Of a stretch of DNA of 64,000 nucleotides, positions 43,501 to 55,500 are shown in pieces. The notes under the pieces were generated by a model, which saw only the letters and a list, made by a program, of their open reading frames with translations, was not told where the DNA came from and made no database searches. This stretch comes from Ficedula albicollis (lineage: Eukaryota > Chordata > Aves > Passeriformes > Muscicapidae), in contig NC_021684.1 in assembly GCF_000247815.1 (NCBI RefSeq), positions 12,834,558 through 12,898,557 on the forward strand. Reading direction: 5' to 3'. The translations under genes were made by a program, and so were the position numbers. Numbering within the stretch: position 1 is the first letter of the stretch; every line of letters begins with the position of its first letter.

Positions 43501-46500
43501 TTGCAGAAAACCTAACCCTTAATCTATTCATTCTCATAACATGGGTGGGCAAATGAAAACAAAGTGGAAGACTACTGTTTCATTTTGAAAGACCAGCAGT
43601 TCCTCTTACAAACCACATGCACTTGAAAAGCAGAAATTCCACTGGTGTGCCAAGAAAAAAACAGTATATCCTCACTATTGCTATTGCTTGACATGAGAGA
43701 TTCCAGAATCAGCTGCACATATTTTTATGAAAGGACAAATTATACCAAGTTCTTGAAAAGTGATTTCATCAGAAAACCTCCATGTGTCTTACAGTGCTGG
43801 TACTTGCAACCATTTAAGCAAGATGTGAAATAATTCCCTTAAGATCACCAGCAAATAGGCCACATAGCTAAGCCTTTGTCCCAGATTCAGGCATAGTTCC
43901 ACTCATCACTTTACTTCCCATACAGCCTCTGGTGAAAAACCTATGAATTTAGTTTCCAGAAACTTTTCACTCGAAATCTTGGATGTTCAGAAGTGCTAAA
44001 AAATCAGTGCACCAAAGAAGTCCAAAGTATTGGAGCAATGGTTGCTTGAAGTTCCCTGGATTTCCTGGTTACGGTGTAGAGCTGAGCAGCTGTGCTGAGA
44101 AACCAGGCAATTGCAATAACCTGAATACTGAGAAACAAAAATGCCATTCCTGCTGAACCTCAAACTGCAAAATTCTCAACAGAGAATGTTGCTTTAAATG
44201 ACATCACTTTACTTCCCATACAGCCTCTGGTGAAAAACCTATGAATTTAGTTTCCAGAAACTTTTCACTCGAAATCTTGGATGTTCAGAAGTGCTAAAAA
44301 ATCAGTGCACCAAAGAAGTCCAAAGTATTGGAGCAATGGTTGCTTGAAATTCCCTGGATTTCCTGGTTACAGTGTAGAGCTGAGGAGCTGTGCTGAGAAA
44401 CCAGGCAATTGCAATAACCTGAGTACTGAGAAACAAAAATGCCATTTCTGCTGAACCTCAAACTGCAAAATTCTCAATAGAGAATGTTGCTTTAAATGAG
44501 GCTATAGCAGAGTGGTAGGATCCTAGAATTTAGTCATGCATATCTCCAAACAACTGGCAATAAAACCTAAGTTCACTCTACATTATCAGTTCAATATGTT
44601 TAAATTTAATTATTTATTTCTTAAATGAATAGGTTTATCTCCCTCCTCCATGGAAAAAAAAAAGTACCTCTGTTATAGAAAGGCCATTGGTAAATGTAAA
44701 GCTCAGTTACATTCCAAAATATAACACTGAACGCATTTCTTTAGATCAAAAGACACACATTTATACCAGGCTCTGCCATGTAAGTCTAAAATAAGACTTT
44801 TTATGACGATAGCTGCGCCGTAAGGAAGGGGCAAACCCGAGATGCATAGATATAATCACTCCTAAAAAAGTGTAATTTATTTCTGTAAATACATTTAAAA
44901 CAATAAAATTCTTTTATTCCACAGGCAAAAGGAGGTGAAACATTCAAAACCCGAGATGCATAGATATAATCACTCCTAAAAAAGTGTAATTTATTTCTGT
45001 AAATACACTTAAAACAAGAAAATTCTTTTATTCCACAAGCAAAAGGAGGTGAAACATTCGAACAGGCATACTTTAAAAAAAGATGGCCTTAAAATGATAT
45101 AAAATAATTTATTTCCCAGGGGAAGGAAGATAATTTTTTAAGAGTTAGTGTAACTTTCACACTTTTCAATTGCATTGCTTATTGGAAAATAAAAATAAAG
45201 GAAGGGTCTGAAGAAACTATTCTCTGAAATAACTCAGGCACTGGGAGCTAGAACATCAGATCTCAGTTGCAAAATGACTCCAGAGTACTTCTGGTGAAGT
45301 AACTTTTTTCCTGCTATCCAAAAGCAGAACTAGGTTAAACCTACAATGGCAAGAAACATCTGCAGCACACATCTTGATTTTCAAAGATGAATTAAAAAAA
45401 TCTATATGGGAGTTAATGTCTTTTTATTATGTCTGTGCTTGAGTATTTATGTCTAAGGGTCAGACGTGATAGAAAAGTAATGAGACCATGTTGAGAAAAA
45501 TGAGGTAGTCAACAAGAAAATCAACCTCATTTATAATAATATTCCTGTGATCAGCAGGTGCATAACTCCTCCAGCTATGGTCATTAACTGCATTCATTTC
45601 ACACTTAACATCTACATTGCAAACCATTTGAAAGTAAAATTACCTTCCAATTCAATTTTCAATTTTATTTTACATCTTCAAATTTGATTGACTATTTTCC
45701 TCACAATGGTAACTACAGTGAGATTGCAAGTGAATGGTAGCAACTACCCAAGAGCACAGATAGACTCATCTGCTCAGATTGCCTATTCACTTTGCTTCTG
45801 TATGGATACTAATTTATAACCATTTGTTAATGTTCAATTCAAGGTTAAAAATGAACTTAGAAAAAACCAATACTGAACTGTTGAAGGGATGCTTTATTTG
45901 TCAGGATCACTTGGTCTTCAAATGAAAGTGTTTTTCACTTTATAAATGATGGAACCTGGAAGTTTACCAAACATGAAAGCAGGTATCATCGATGTTGCTA
46001 AGGTAAGAGCAACTCCCATGCAATTTAATACTAACAGAAATCTCTTTGTATCCTGGCCAAAATTCAGAGACAATTCTCTGCTAATGCTTCACTATTAGTA
46101 CATTACTATTAGTACCTCACAACTGTAGTGCCATTTTCTCCATATAAGGCATGTGCTTCCTAACATTAGATAGTAGCATCAGTATCATCATCATCATCAC
46201 CTCCATTTTAAAGACAGAAAACAAAGGAATAGTAATTATCAGGTGATTTAACACGCTTTCAGATTCTCAAGTTTCCTTATTCAGGAGCACCCTTTACTTC
46301 ACACGTTTTGTTTTATTTTATGTGCTACTTGTAAATTGGTCTTGTAGGAATACTACCTTACTGAAGTGGCTTCCTGATGATCTGCAATCCAGAGCACTGC
46401 ATCCTGCCCTCATAAAAACAGGTGTAGTTACATTGAAAATCAATCAAATCTCTACAAAATAAGAGATCTGGAAGACTGATATGTCACCCAGACCTAAAGG

Positions 46501-49500
46501 ACAAGTTGTATCGTGTACTGGAATTTCCTGTTGATAGTGTTTTTCCTGGGGAGCATTATGAAAAAAATCCCACGAAGTGCCCTTAACCAGTATCCATAAA
46601 TGAAGTACAGCAACTGGCAGGCACAAAACAAGAATCACCAAGTCTGGCTGTTAGAATGGATATCTTTCAAAAAATGAACAGTTATGAAGAAATGGGGAAT
46701 CACGACCTCTCCCTACAAGATACTGACATATTTGTCATCAATTTTCCAAATAAAAAAATGATCTGGTAGTTTTGCTAACCAAGAATAACTTAGTGTGAAA
46801 GTTTAATTACTCTTACAACTCCACGTTTCACAAATAATTCTGGAAGTGCTCACTAATATTCATAACACATATTTTAGAAACTTCTATCAATATTTTAATA
46901 TCCTTGGTTTGGAAATAAGCTCATTTTTCTCTCATTTTCAAGTATTTAGTAAATTCCATTTTACAGCACAATGCTATGTACCTCTGAAGAATGGCTAACT
47001 TTGCCAAATCATTTAGAAAACTGTAATTCTCGAAAAGAGTTTTTAATTTTTCAGTACAAAGTACCCTAATGAGTATTAATGCGTAGAAAGTTTATTCCTT
47101 TTCCAGAATCGAAAAAAGTACCTCTATAATGCAGTTATTTATGCCTGCAGGAAGTTAAGTTGGCTTTTTAAGTTCACTGGCTGTTATTTTTTCTGCTTTG
47201 TTATTCTTTCCATTAATATTCTGTTCTAAAGAGACAATCGATCCTTTCATCCATCCTTTTGAGACAAAGGAAAGGATGTTTGCACCTGCCTATGTAATAG
47301 TTCTCTTAAATACAGCCATATTTTCATATTTAAACCATTTATTCTAATTAGAATTACTACAAAGTCTTCCCTTTAAAACGACAAAATCAACTTTCTTGCA
47401 AACAGAATTTACTTTATTTGGCATACGAAAATCCCGACTAACAAACCCAACCAACCAAATATAAACAGGATTCAGTTTACCTCATGTTACTTACATTGAT
47501 CAACCAACTGAAATATAAATAATTAGTATTTTGCTTCCATCTTAAGTTCTAGAAGATGTGATGACTGGGAGAGTTACTAAAAATTTTTTACTTTCAAATA
47601 TATGAGTTAAAATTTGCTTTGTAAATGATGATATTTAACATACCTTAATACTTTTAAGGATGTTTCTGTATTTTACTCCTGCTTCACAAAAAAAGCAAGA
47701 AACATATCTCATGGTACTAAATACCAGAATTTCAAATAATCTCTCAGCTAAATCTATTCAATAAAGTTTACCTTCAGTCTCTAGTAAAAATCTTCCAGTA
47801 GTTTCAGATGTACGTGATAGAATTAGCATCTATGTCCTGCTTTGAATTTTAAGAGGGTGGTCTGAATTTTCCAACACTAACCAAGATTCATATTGTTCTG
47901 TATCTGAAAACATGCTGGGTGTTTAGGTTAACATGAATCATTTCTGCTATCTCTGTCAGCAAAGCTAAAATGATGACTGATTATGATAGCACCTAATTCA
48001 CATAAATTCAAACTGTTACGGTATCTATGAATAAATTAGCTATGCCTGTAAAACCTATTATGTTGTGGTTATTAAAAATCTCAAAGTAATAAGCTTATAG
48101 TTATAAACCACTGTTTATAAAACAGTGAAATATGGTACCAAAATATATATTCTACTGCAGTGTTCACAGGTCTTGCAGTAAGATTTCTTATCAGCATGCA
48201 CAACTACTTCAGGAATAAAGAGACTTTAACCCCTTTTTCCCTACAGATTCCTTCATATGTAACTAGCTTAAAGAGAAAGCTTATCAGGCATGTTCCAGAG
48301 TTTGAAACTCTCACAGAGTTTGTATTAATTCAGAATATAACACAAGCTGATGCCTTCTGGAGCTGGTGAAGGCTAGTGGCAAGCAAAGCTAATTTGCCAA
48401 TAACCAGTGGGATAGTAACTGTAATAGTGATTTGCCATCTGAGCAAAGGTTGAAAGATTGAGGTTGAAACATCAGGAAGAATTAAGAAATTAAGAGACAT
48501 GGGGGTCATTAGAGTAAATAAGCATGTTTTGATCCCCAGTGCACTCTGTCTGGAAAGATGCTCCATAAGGTACTGTGTGATTCCAGGAAGTGGCAACACA
48601 GCAGAGCCCCATGGCATGTTAATATCGAGCACCAAGTCTGGGCTTGGGGGCAGCAGCAGCTTCTACTGACAATGTTTGCTCTGCAGGTTTTCATGTCAGA
48701 AGTGAGGGGATCTCATAACCTCCCCAGCTAGAAGCTGTGCCACATGTGATTTACAACTGTTTACCATGCAAAGATTTAAACAAATTTGAAGCACCATGAA
48801 TTGGCCATCACTTAGAGAGGCAGCTTGACTTCAGAGCTGCAGCAATGGATGAGTAAGTACCATGTCTGAACTGGGAAAAGAAAGGCTGAGCAATACACAG
48901 GGAATTATGCAAGACCACAAAATATTTCAGTACATAACCAGGAATTGAGCATCTCATCCTTGCTCTTATGCCAGACTGGTCTACTCTTTTTGGTAAACAG
49001 CTCTACTCATTTGCTGTATAACTTTCCATTACAAGATGTGCTAATTTCATGTGATACCAAACACTGAGAAAAACCATATCAGAAACAAAGTATGATCATA
49101 ACTGGCATTACAGTTCTTTAAGAATAAATGTTTGAGTGCTTGTCAAAATGCCAAGCAGAAGTATTAACACCCACATGTCGATGTACTGGGAATTAAAGCA
49201 AAAATGACAACACAAGCCAGATGCTGTTTTCTTTAACATGCAAAAATTTTTTCAAAGATTGAGTTACCTTTGCTTTTCAGAAAAGTAGCAAAATCCATAA
49301 CACTGAAGATTTAACAACTGGCAACTGCATTTGCAGCAGACAGCTAGATTCAGCATTACTAATAGCTTTGCTATTATTTGCTCCAAAGAAGCTGCATAAA
49401 TTACATGCTCTCTACTTTAGTTGTGATTTTATTATGCTTCATCAAATTTTTCATCCACAATCTATTTTACACATTTTTATGCAGATCAATACATTGACTG

Positions 49501-52500
49501 TTAATGTGGTGGTATTCATCTAATCATGCCATGTAAAAAAGTATCTAAAAATCCTATTTAGATTTCCTCCAAAGAAAAGATAAAACAGCTAATATAGACA
49601 GTAGTTTGCACATTTCAGTATTTATGGCAGGAATCTTGCATGACTGGTTGACAGCAGCAAGTTAGAAAGTTTAGCTCAGCTGATGCCAGCAGTGATGGAT
49701 GGTCTTAAAGAAATTCTTGTTTGCTGACCAAATAAATCACTGAACAGAACGCAAGAGAAGATGAGACTCAAACTAAATTTCTATTTCCATCTCTCTGCAG
49801 AATGGGAGAGCAAGAAATGTAACAGAAAGCTTCATGCTCAGCTGTTACAAAACTTGTCAGTGATTTTTATATAAAGTAAATTTCATAGCTTGGCATGCTA
49901 TCAGTTTTCACTTGAAGCTGCTCGAAGATTCGGCACTAAGTAGTCAGGTTGTGTAAGAAACCATCTTCGAACATTAAACTTCAGGAAGCAGAGCAAGATA
50001 TGGTTATCCACAAACAAGCAGGAGATTTCTTTCAAAACATCTGAAAAGAAGGGAACTTAACAGCAGTCACATGAATCAAGAAGGACTTGTTTTTATTACT
50101 TACTGGATTATCTTAAGTCTCCTAGGATAAAATAATGTATTGTCTATTTTGCAAGTCTTGAAGGACTTTATGGGTACAAGTAAGTTATAGCTGATTTCAA
50201 ATACAAAACTCAGTACTAAAACTATTTTAAAAGAAGTTTTATTAACTTTTTCATACAGTTGCACTAAGTGGGGAACATCTGATATTGTACTTTTAAGACA
50301 TAAACACCTTCATTCAAAGTAACAGGAGCTATAGAGAAAATACATAGTTAATATAGTCTATATTATATGCAATATTATATAGTCTATATTATATAGCAAT
50401 ATAGTATATGTTACATAAAATATATATAGCAAATGCAAAATACACATATTTAAATCTATACAAGTACCTAAAAATATTTTAACAACACATATTTGCTTTT
50501 AAAAGAGGAACATAGTAAAGAATGGAACAGAAAGCAGAAAGAAAAGATGAAGAAAATGTAAAGTCTAAATATAAGCTGGAAAGAAAAAAGGCAAATAAGG
50601 GTGGGAGAGGTGATAGAAAACTTTTTTTTTTTTTTTTTTAAATAGCAAGCAATGACAAAAATAAAATTAGAAGTAGAAAAAGAGGTTCTTGTTAAGAAGG
50701 TGGCAAATACCCAAAAGAATCAAACTGGTTTTGGTTTGGTACTTGGTGTTTGGTCTCTGTGTACTGCATGACATATCCTGTTTATTTTTGTCCCTTTGTC
50801 CCTCTAAATGCAAACTCACAGAAAGTCAAAGAAAAATAAAACCCTTCTTTCACTTTACACAATTTAATTGCTAATTTAATTGATATCATTCAACCCATCT
50901 TTTTTTGCAGGGCTTCTAATGGCCTAATATTTCTTTTGTTAATCCAGTCTCAGATATTCTACGTGCTTCAAAGCTGAGTGAGTTGTGCTGTTCATATATA
51001 ATAAACATATGGTGTCACTAGGGGAGAAATGTCCAAAGCCTGACAACTGCCCAAGTTTAAAACTCCTAACTAATAAAAAATTCTGTTTCACACCTAACTA
51101 ATAAAAAATTCTGTTTCTACTGTTACTCTCTTCACAGCATGGAAATAATTATACCAATTGAGCACTCCATTTGTTTTTTCTAGCTTTTTAGCATTTGTTT
51201 GGTTGTGTTTTTATCCCCCAGTTATTAGAATATGTATTTCTTTTTGCCCTGGGCCAAAGGGCCCTCTATTATGACCTGTAAGTCTCTTATGAATTATCAG
51301 GCAGTCCTCATGTGCCAGTATTTTCATATGTTTGATAAATTTGTGTCCCATTTCTTCAGATTTTTCATCATCTTCATTCAGGATTTTTTTGAGTTTGTTC
51401 TGTCTTCAAAGGAATGTCAGTATTTAAAACCTCTAAGAAATAATGATCTCATTAACTTAATTACTTTTTATTGGTGACTTGACAAGTCACCATGCTTTAA
51501 TGCAAAATATGCCACCACAATTAATGACTGCAATCAAGAATTCACTTTAAGTATTCAAGGAAATTTTATGCATCTTACAGTAACTCCGTGGAGAAGTCTT
51601 TTCCCAATGGCACAAAAATCTGAAGTGTCAGAAATTGCTGCACCAGTCCCACTAGAAACAGAGAAAAAAAAAGAGTGCTGTGTGCATGCAGATGCACGTT
51701 TCACTATCCAGCATTTCGATTTTGTACCATATGCTATGCTCCTACAACACTATTTCCCAAGGTTCACACAACATATGAACACGAGGAAAACCTGAAGAAA
51801 TCCAATTCAAACTGCAATAAATGTATTGTTTTAAAAGTCCCATCTGTGGCTTTGGTGGAACTCTCATGAAAGCAAAAGGAACCTTTTTTTTAGCTTACAA
51901 TTTTTTTGCGCTCCAAGAGCACGAAGACAATATCCCATAAGAACTGTAAAATGAATCAATACTTTCCTATCAAGATTATCTTATAGTCATGTTAAACATG
52001 CACTCATATTGGTGAGAATGAACACCTTGCAAAGCAACTTCAAAAAAACTCTTGGGAAAGAATGCAATTCAGATCATGACAACATTGCTCAGTGGAGGCT
52101 TCTGATTTTTAGAATAATAGCAAAGGAGTCTGACTGAGGGAACAGACAAAAAACTCAGGTACCCCCCTACCAAGGGGAAACAGTACAAAGCTGTCTGAAT
52201 TGAACCGTATGTTGTTTTCTTAGATATTCCATCAGGGACGATACAGGATGTTTTTCATTGACTCCACAAGCCCGAACAGCAACATTGGCTCCACTTCTAA
52301 GGAATGAAAAATCAAAAGTTTCTTCTTTTGAGGGCCAAATGACACCTTAAGACTTCAAATTAAATTTGCATATATGATATCTTTTATTTTGAAAGAGTAT
52401 AAAAAGTTTCAGTGCAACTGGGAGACCACATACTTGATTAATTAAATACTTGAGGTACATACACCTCAAGAGAGGAAGAGACCAAGACAGAAGGAAACAG

Positions 52501-55500
52501 AATAGTAACAGATGGAAGCCTGACTGCAGTAGTGCAGCACTAGCTAAAGTAAATTCAAAACCAAACTATTTTTAGCAGTGATTACCCACACAATTAATTC
52601 TTAATCCTCATTTTAATGTTTAGCAACAATCAGCAATTTTTTTTCTTTTAATTGTTTACTGTTATTTGCTATAGCAGTTTATCGTACCATTGAAAATAAA
52701 TTAGTTTGGTTGCTCAAAAATTTACATTGCATTAATATTTATTTTAATGAAGATAACAGCCAATTTATTTTATGAAAATCAGACTAAACTTCAATGCCTT
52801 ACAGCATAACCAGCCTAAAGAATTTATTCTTTTATTTTTGGTATTCATTGGAAAAAACTTAAATCTTATCGTATATCCTGCATGAGAAGTATACAAGAAG
52901 ATTCCCATTCCATTTTTTTTAAAATCACCATCTCAATTTTTCTCTAAAAGAAAGCAGTTAATTCTAAACCAGCTCAGTTGACTTCTACAAGCTTTATAAG
53001 GTACACCACCCCATCATGGAGTTTTAGGCATATGGCAGTTAATTCTAAACCAGCTCAGTTGACTTCCACCCCATCATGGAGTTTTAGGCATATGATAGCT
53101 GTTTTGCAGACTGCTTGGATTCTGGTTTATTGTGGTGCAATAGATATCCTGGGAACACAACACACTCCATACTACCCTTAAACACTGATTACAAAAACAG
53201 TGGCAATTTGGGTTTAACTTTCTCATACTGCTAGTGCTTATTTGATACAAAAGTAAAAATTCTTTAAAAAGTAAAATGAGAAAGGCAACAGGAACCTAGT
53301 CCACATTCATTAATCCCAGTAGAATTACTAACTTCAGTAAGTGCTTGTTTAGTAAGTGAATGGAGTCAGAGATTATTTATCAGACATTGGTCTGTAGCAG
53401 GAGCAGGTACAAAAGTGAACTTGGCAGCAGCAGGACACATTACATCTTCCCTACAGCACTTACTCTAATGTAAGGTATTTCTGTAAGTTTTACTTATTTG
53501 TAATTGACCTGCTAAAAAGTTAATGAAAAAACACTTTTCCTACGCTGAATTATGCCTGAACTAAGGGAGAATAATGAAAGTTTTGCATTCTTCCAATATA
53601 AGATATATGTATCAATCAGAACAACATCACAGACATTTAATTCTTTGATACTCACAAGTTTGTTTTGTTTCCCTTGGTAGCTTCATTTTGTTGATTAGAC
53701 TGTTTCCTTCAAGTACAAAAACAAAGCCTTTTAGTTCTTTGTCATATTCCTACAAAAAGGAACAACAAACATAAGCATCCTGATAGAATTCTCCTCCTGA
53801 CTAACAACCATACTACTAGCATGCAAGGTTTTTTTTATTTTAAATCAGAAAATGCAGATGGCACTGCAAGTATGACGGGTTCACATTTGATGGCAAAAAT
53901 TTAATCCACAAATATGTCCTTGTGTGTTTTACGAACAAATAATGCTGACAAACAAGACTCATGATTCAGTGAGCAAAGCTCAATTCATTGGTTACCAGAG
54001 TACCAAAATAACTTTCCAAATATTTAAACTGTAAAATTACACTGTGACCAACTCAGTCTGCAAGCAGGCATATGGAATTTAAGTAGTCATTTAGTATGCC
54101 ATAATGACAGAACTGCAAGTGACAACTCCACTGTCAGGTCAAAGCTCTCGTTACCTTCTAATTTTAAGCTTCATTCACATTTTTCTGGTTTATACTCTAG
54201 GTTTTATAGATTTCTTTAAAAACTTACTTTTGATATAGCTGATGGGTTGCCAAAAATCTTCCATTTTGCTCCTGGGTTCTTGCCTTGAGCACTGAATATT
54301 TCAACAAATGGGCCCCCCTACAATAAAATGGTTTAAGGATACATCATCCAGTCAAATGCTCAGCATTAAATTATCAACAGTCAAGACAGGAACCTAAGAA
54401 TCCTTCTGTATCATGCTGTTACCACAGTCAGTACTACTGATCAGTCAGACAGCAGAATACCAACAACTTCTAGTCTACTATAACTTAACATTTCATGTAG
54501 TCAATACTTGACTTTACTAGAGAATCAGAAGATAAAACTGAAGGAATACCATGGTGAATTTTAATAATTTTATCTATAATGTCGTTCTCTAAAAAGCAAA
54601 AGTACCGTAGATATTCTAAAGCCATGCAAGAGATGACTGATTTATGTTTGGATAAGATTTATTTCTACAATTTGCCAAATTAAGTGAATTTTAAAACATG
54701 CTGCCAAAAAATAAAAGACGTTGCAGATTGGATGTTTCGTCCTATTTCCAATGGAAATGAAGTTTACACCATTTGTCTACATATGTGAATTGCTATGCCT
54801 ACTTATTTTGTAGTAATTTTTCTACTAGTTACCAAATTCCAGCCTGATTTGATCAAACAAAAAGTTACTAACTTTCCTGGGCCAACTTAAGTGGCCTGGT
54901 AGTAGATCTATTCCAGTGAGCATCACCATGAAAAGGGTAAGGACTACGGCCTTCTTTCAGGCAACAGAGAATTATTACTGGGAAAAGATTATTATGGATG
55001 TCCCTGTCAGGTGAAAACTCCTGACACAGAGTATGTGCCCTACTGGACACCAAGGAATCTAAACACAGGCTCTTGGGAAGGTTGGTTTATCACCTCTGCT
55101 TAGGGAATTAGTTGCTTCTAGATTTTTGAAATTTGATGTTGCATTTTTTGTGACACCTGATGCACTCAACCTACAGTTTGCTAAACATTTTCAGCAGCAT
55201 GGTTGACCTAATCAATCATTACAACTCTGCCATTCCCTTCTCATTTCTAGTTGCCTGCACTCCCAAATTCTCTTTATGCTCAGCTGCCCAAGCAATTGCC
55301 TGCAAGTCAGAATGAGCAAGAGGGGCAAGCAAAAGAAATGCTCCTCAGATTAGTTTTTCAGAGAACATCAACTCTGCACTGTATATGAATTAGGTATTTT
55401 CCTCTGCCCACACACACCTGGCAGCTTCAGCCACATGGCTGTTCCCAGTGACTGGACTTAGTAAGTTCTAAGGAAATTTCAAATGGCATTCCATAAACTG

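Larger units (their letters stand above)
41591..53655. other. Large CFAP20DC intron interval; must contain an unlocated exon
   Basis: Twelve kilobases between exons that cannot be joined in frame. It contains a solo LTR (42281-42831), tandem duplications (43904-44499, 44833-45059, 51065-51120, 52954-53094), a TCA microsatellite at 46184-46199, a TA-rich simple tract at about 50347-50440 and poly-T at about 50622. The expected CFAP20-domain exon of roughly 80 bases was searched for by eye on both strands and not seen. Confidence 0.75.

Noticed and set aside
45940..46100. Minus-strand frame with a hydrophobic stretch resembling a membrane segment
   Set aside because: About 57 codons between stops, no start context, no paired splice sites and no recognised family; treated as chance.
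51903..51947. 45-base minus-strand segment bounded by TTTTACAG and GTAAGC
   Set aside because: Splice signals look good, but the peptide does not resemble the expected exon and the phase (0/0) does not fit its neighbours (1 and 2).
52170..52350. Minus-strand frame with an apparent acceptor (TTCATTCCTTAG) and plausible peptide
   Set aside because: It stops after about 45 codons, lacks a donor, and does not match the missing CFAP20DC exon.
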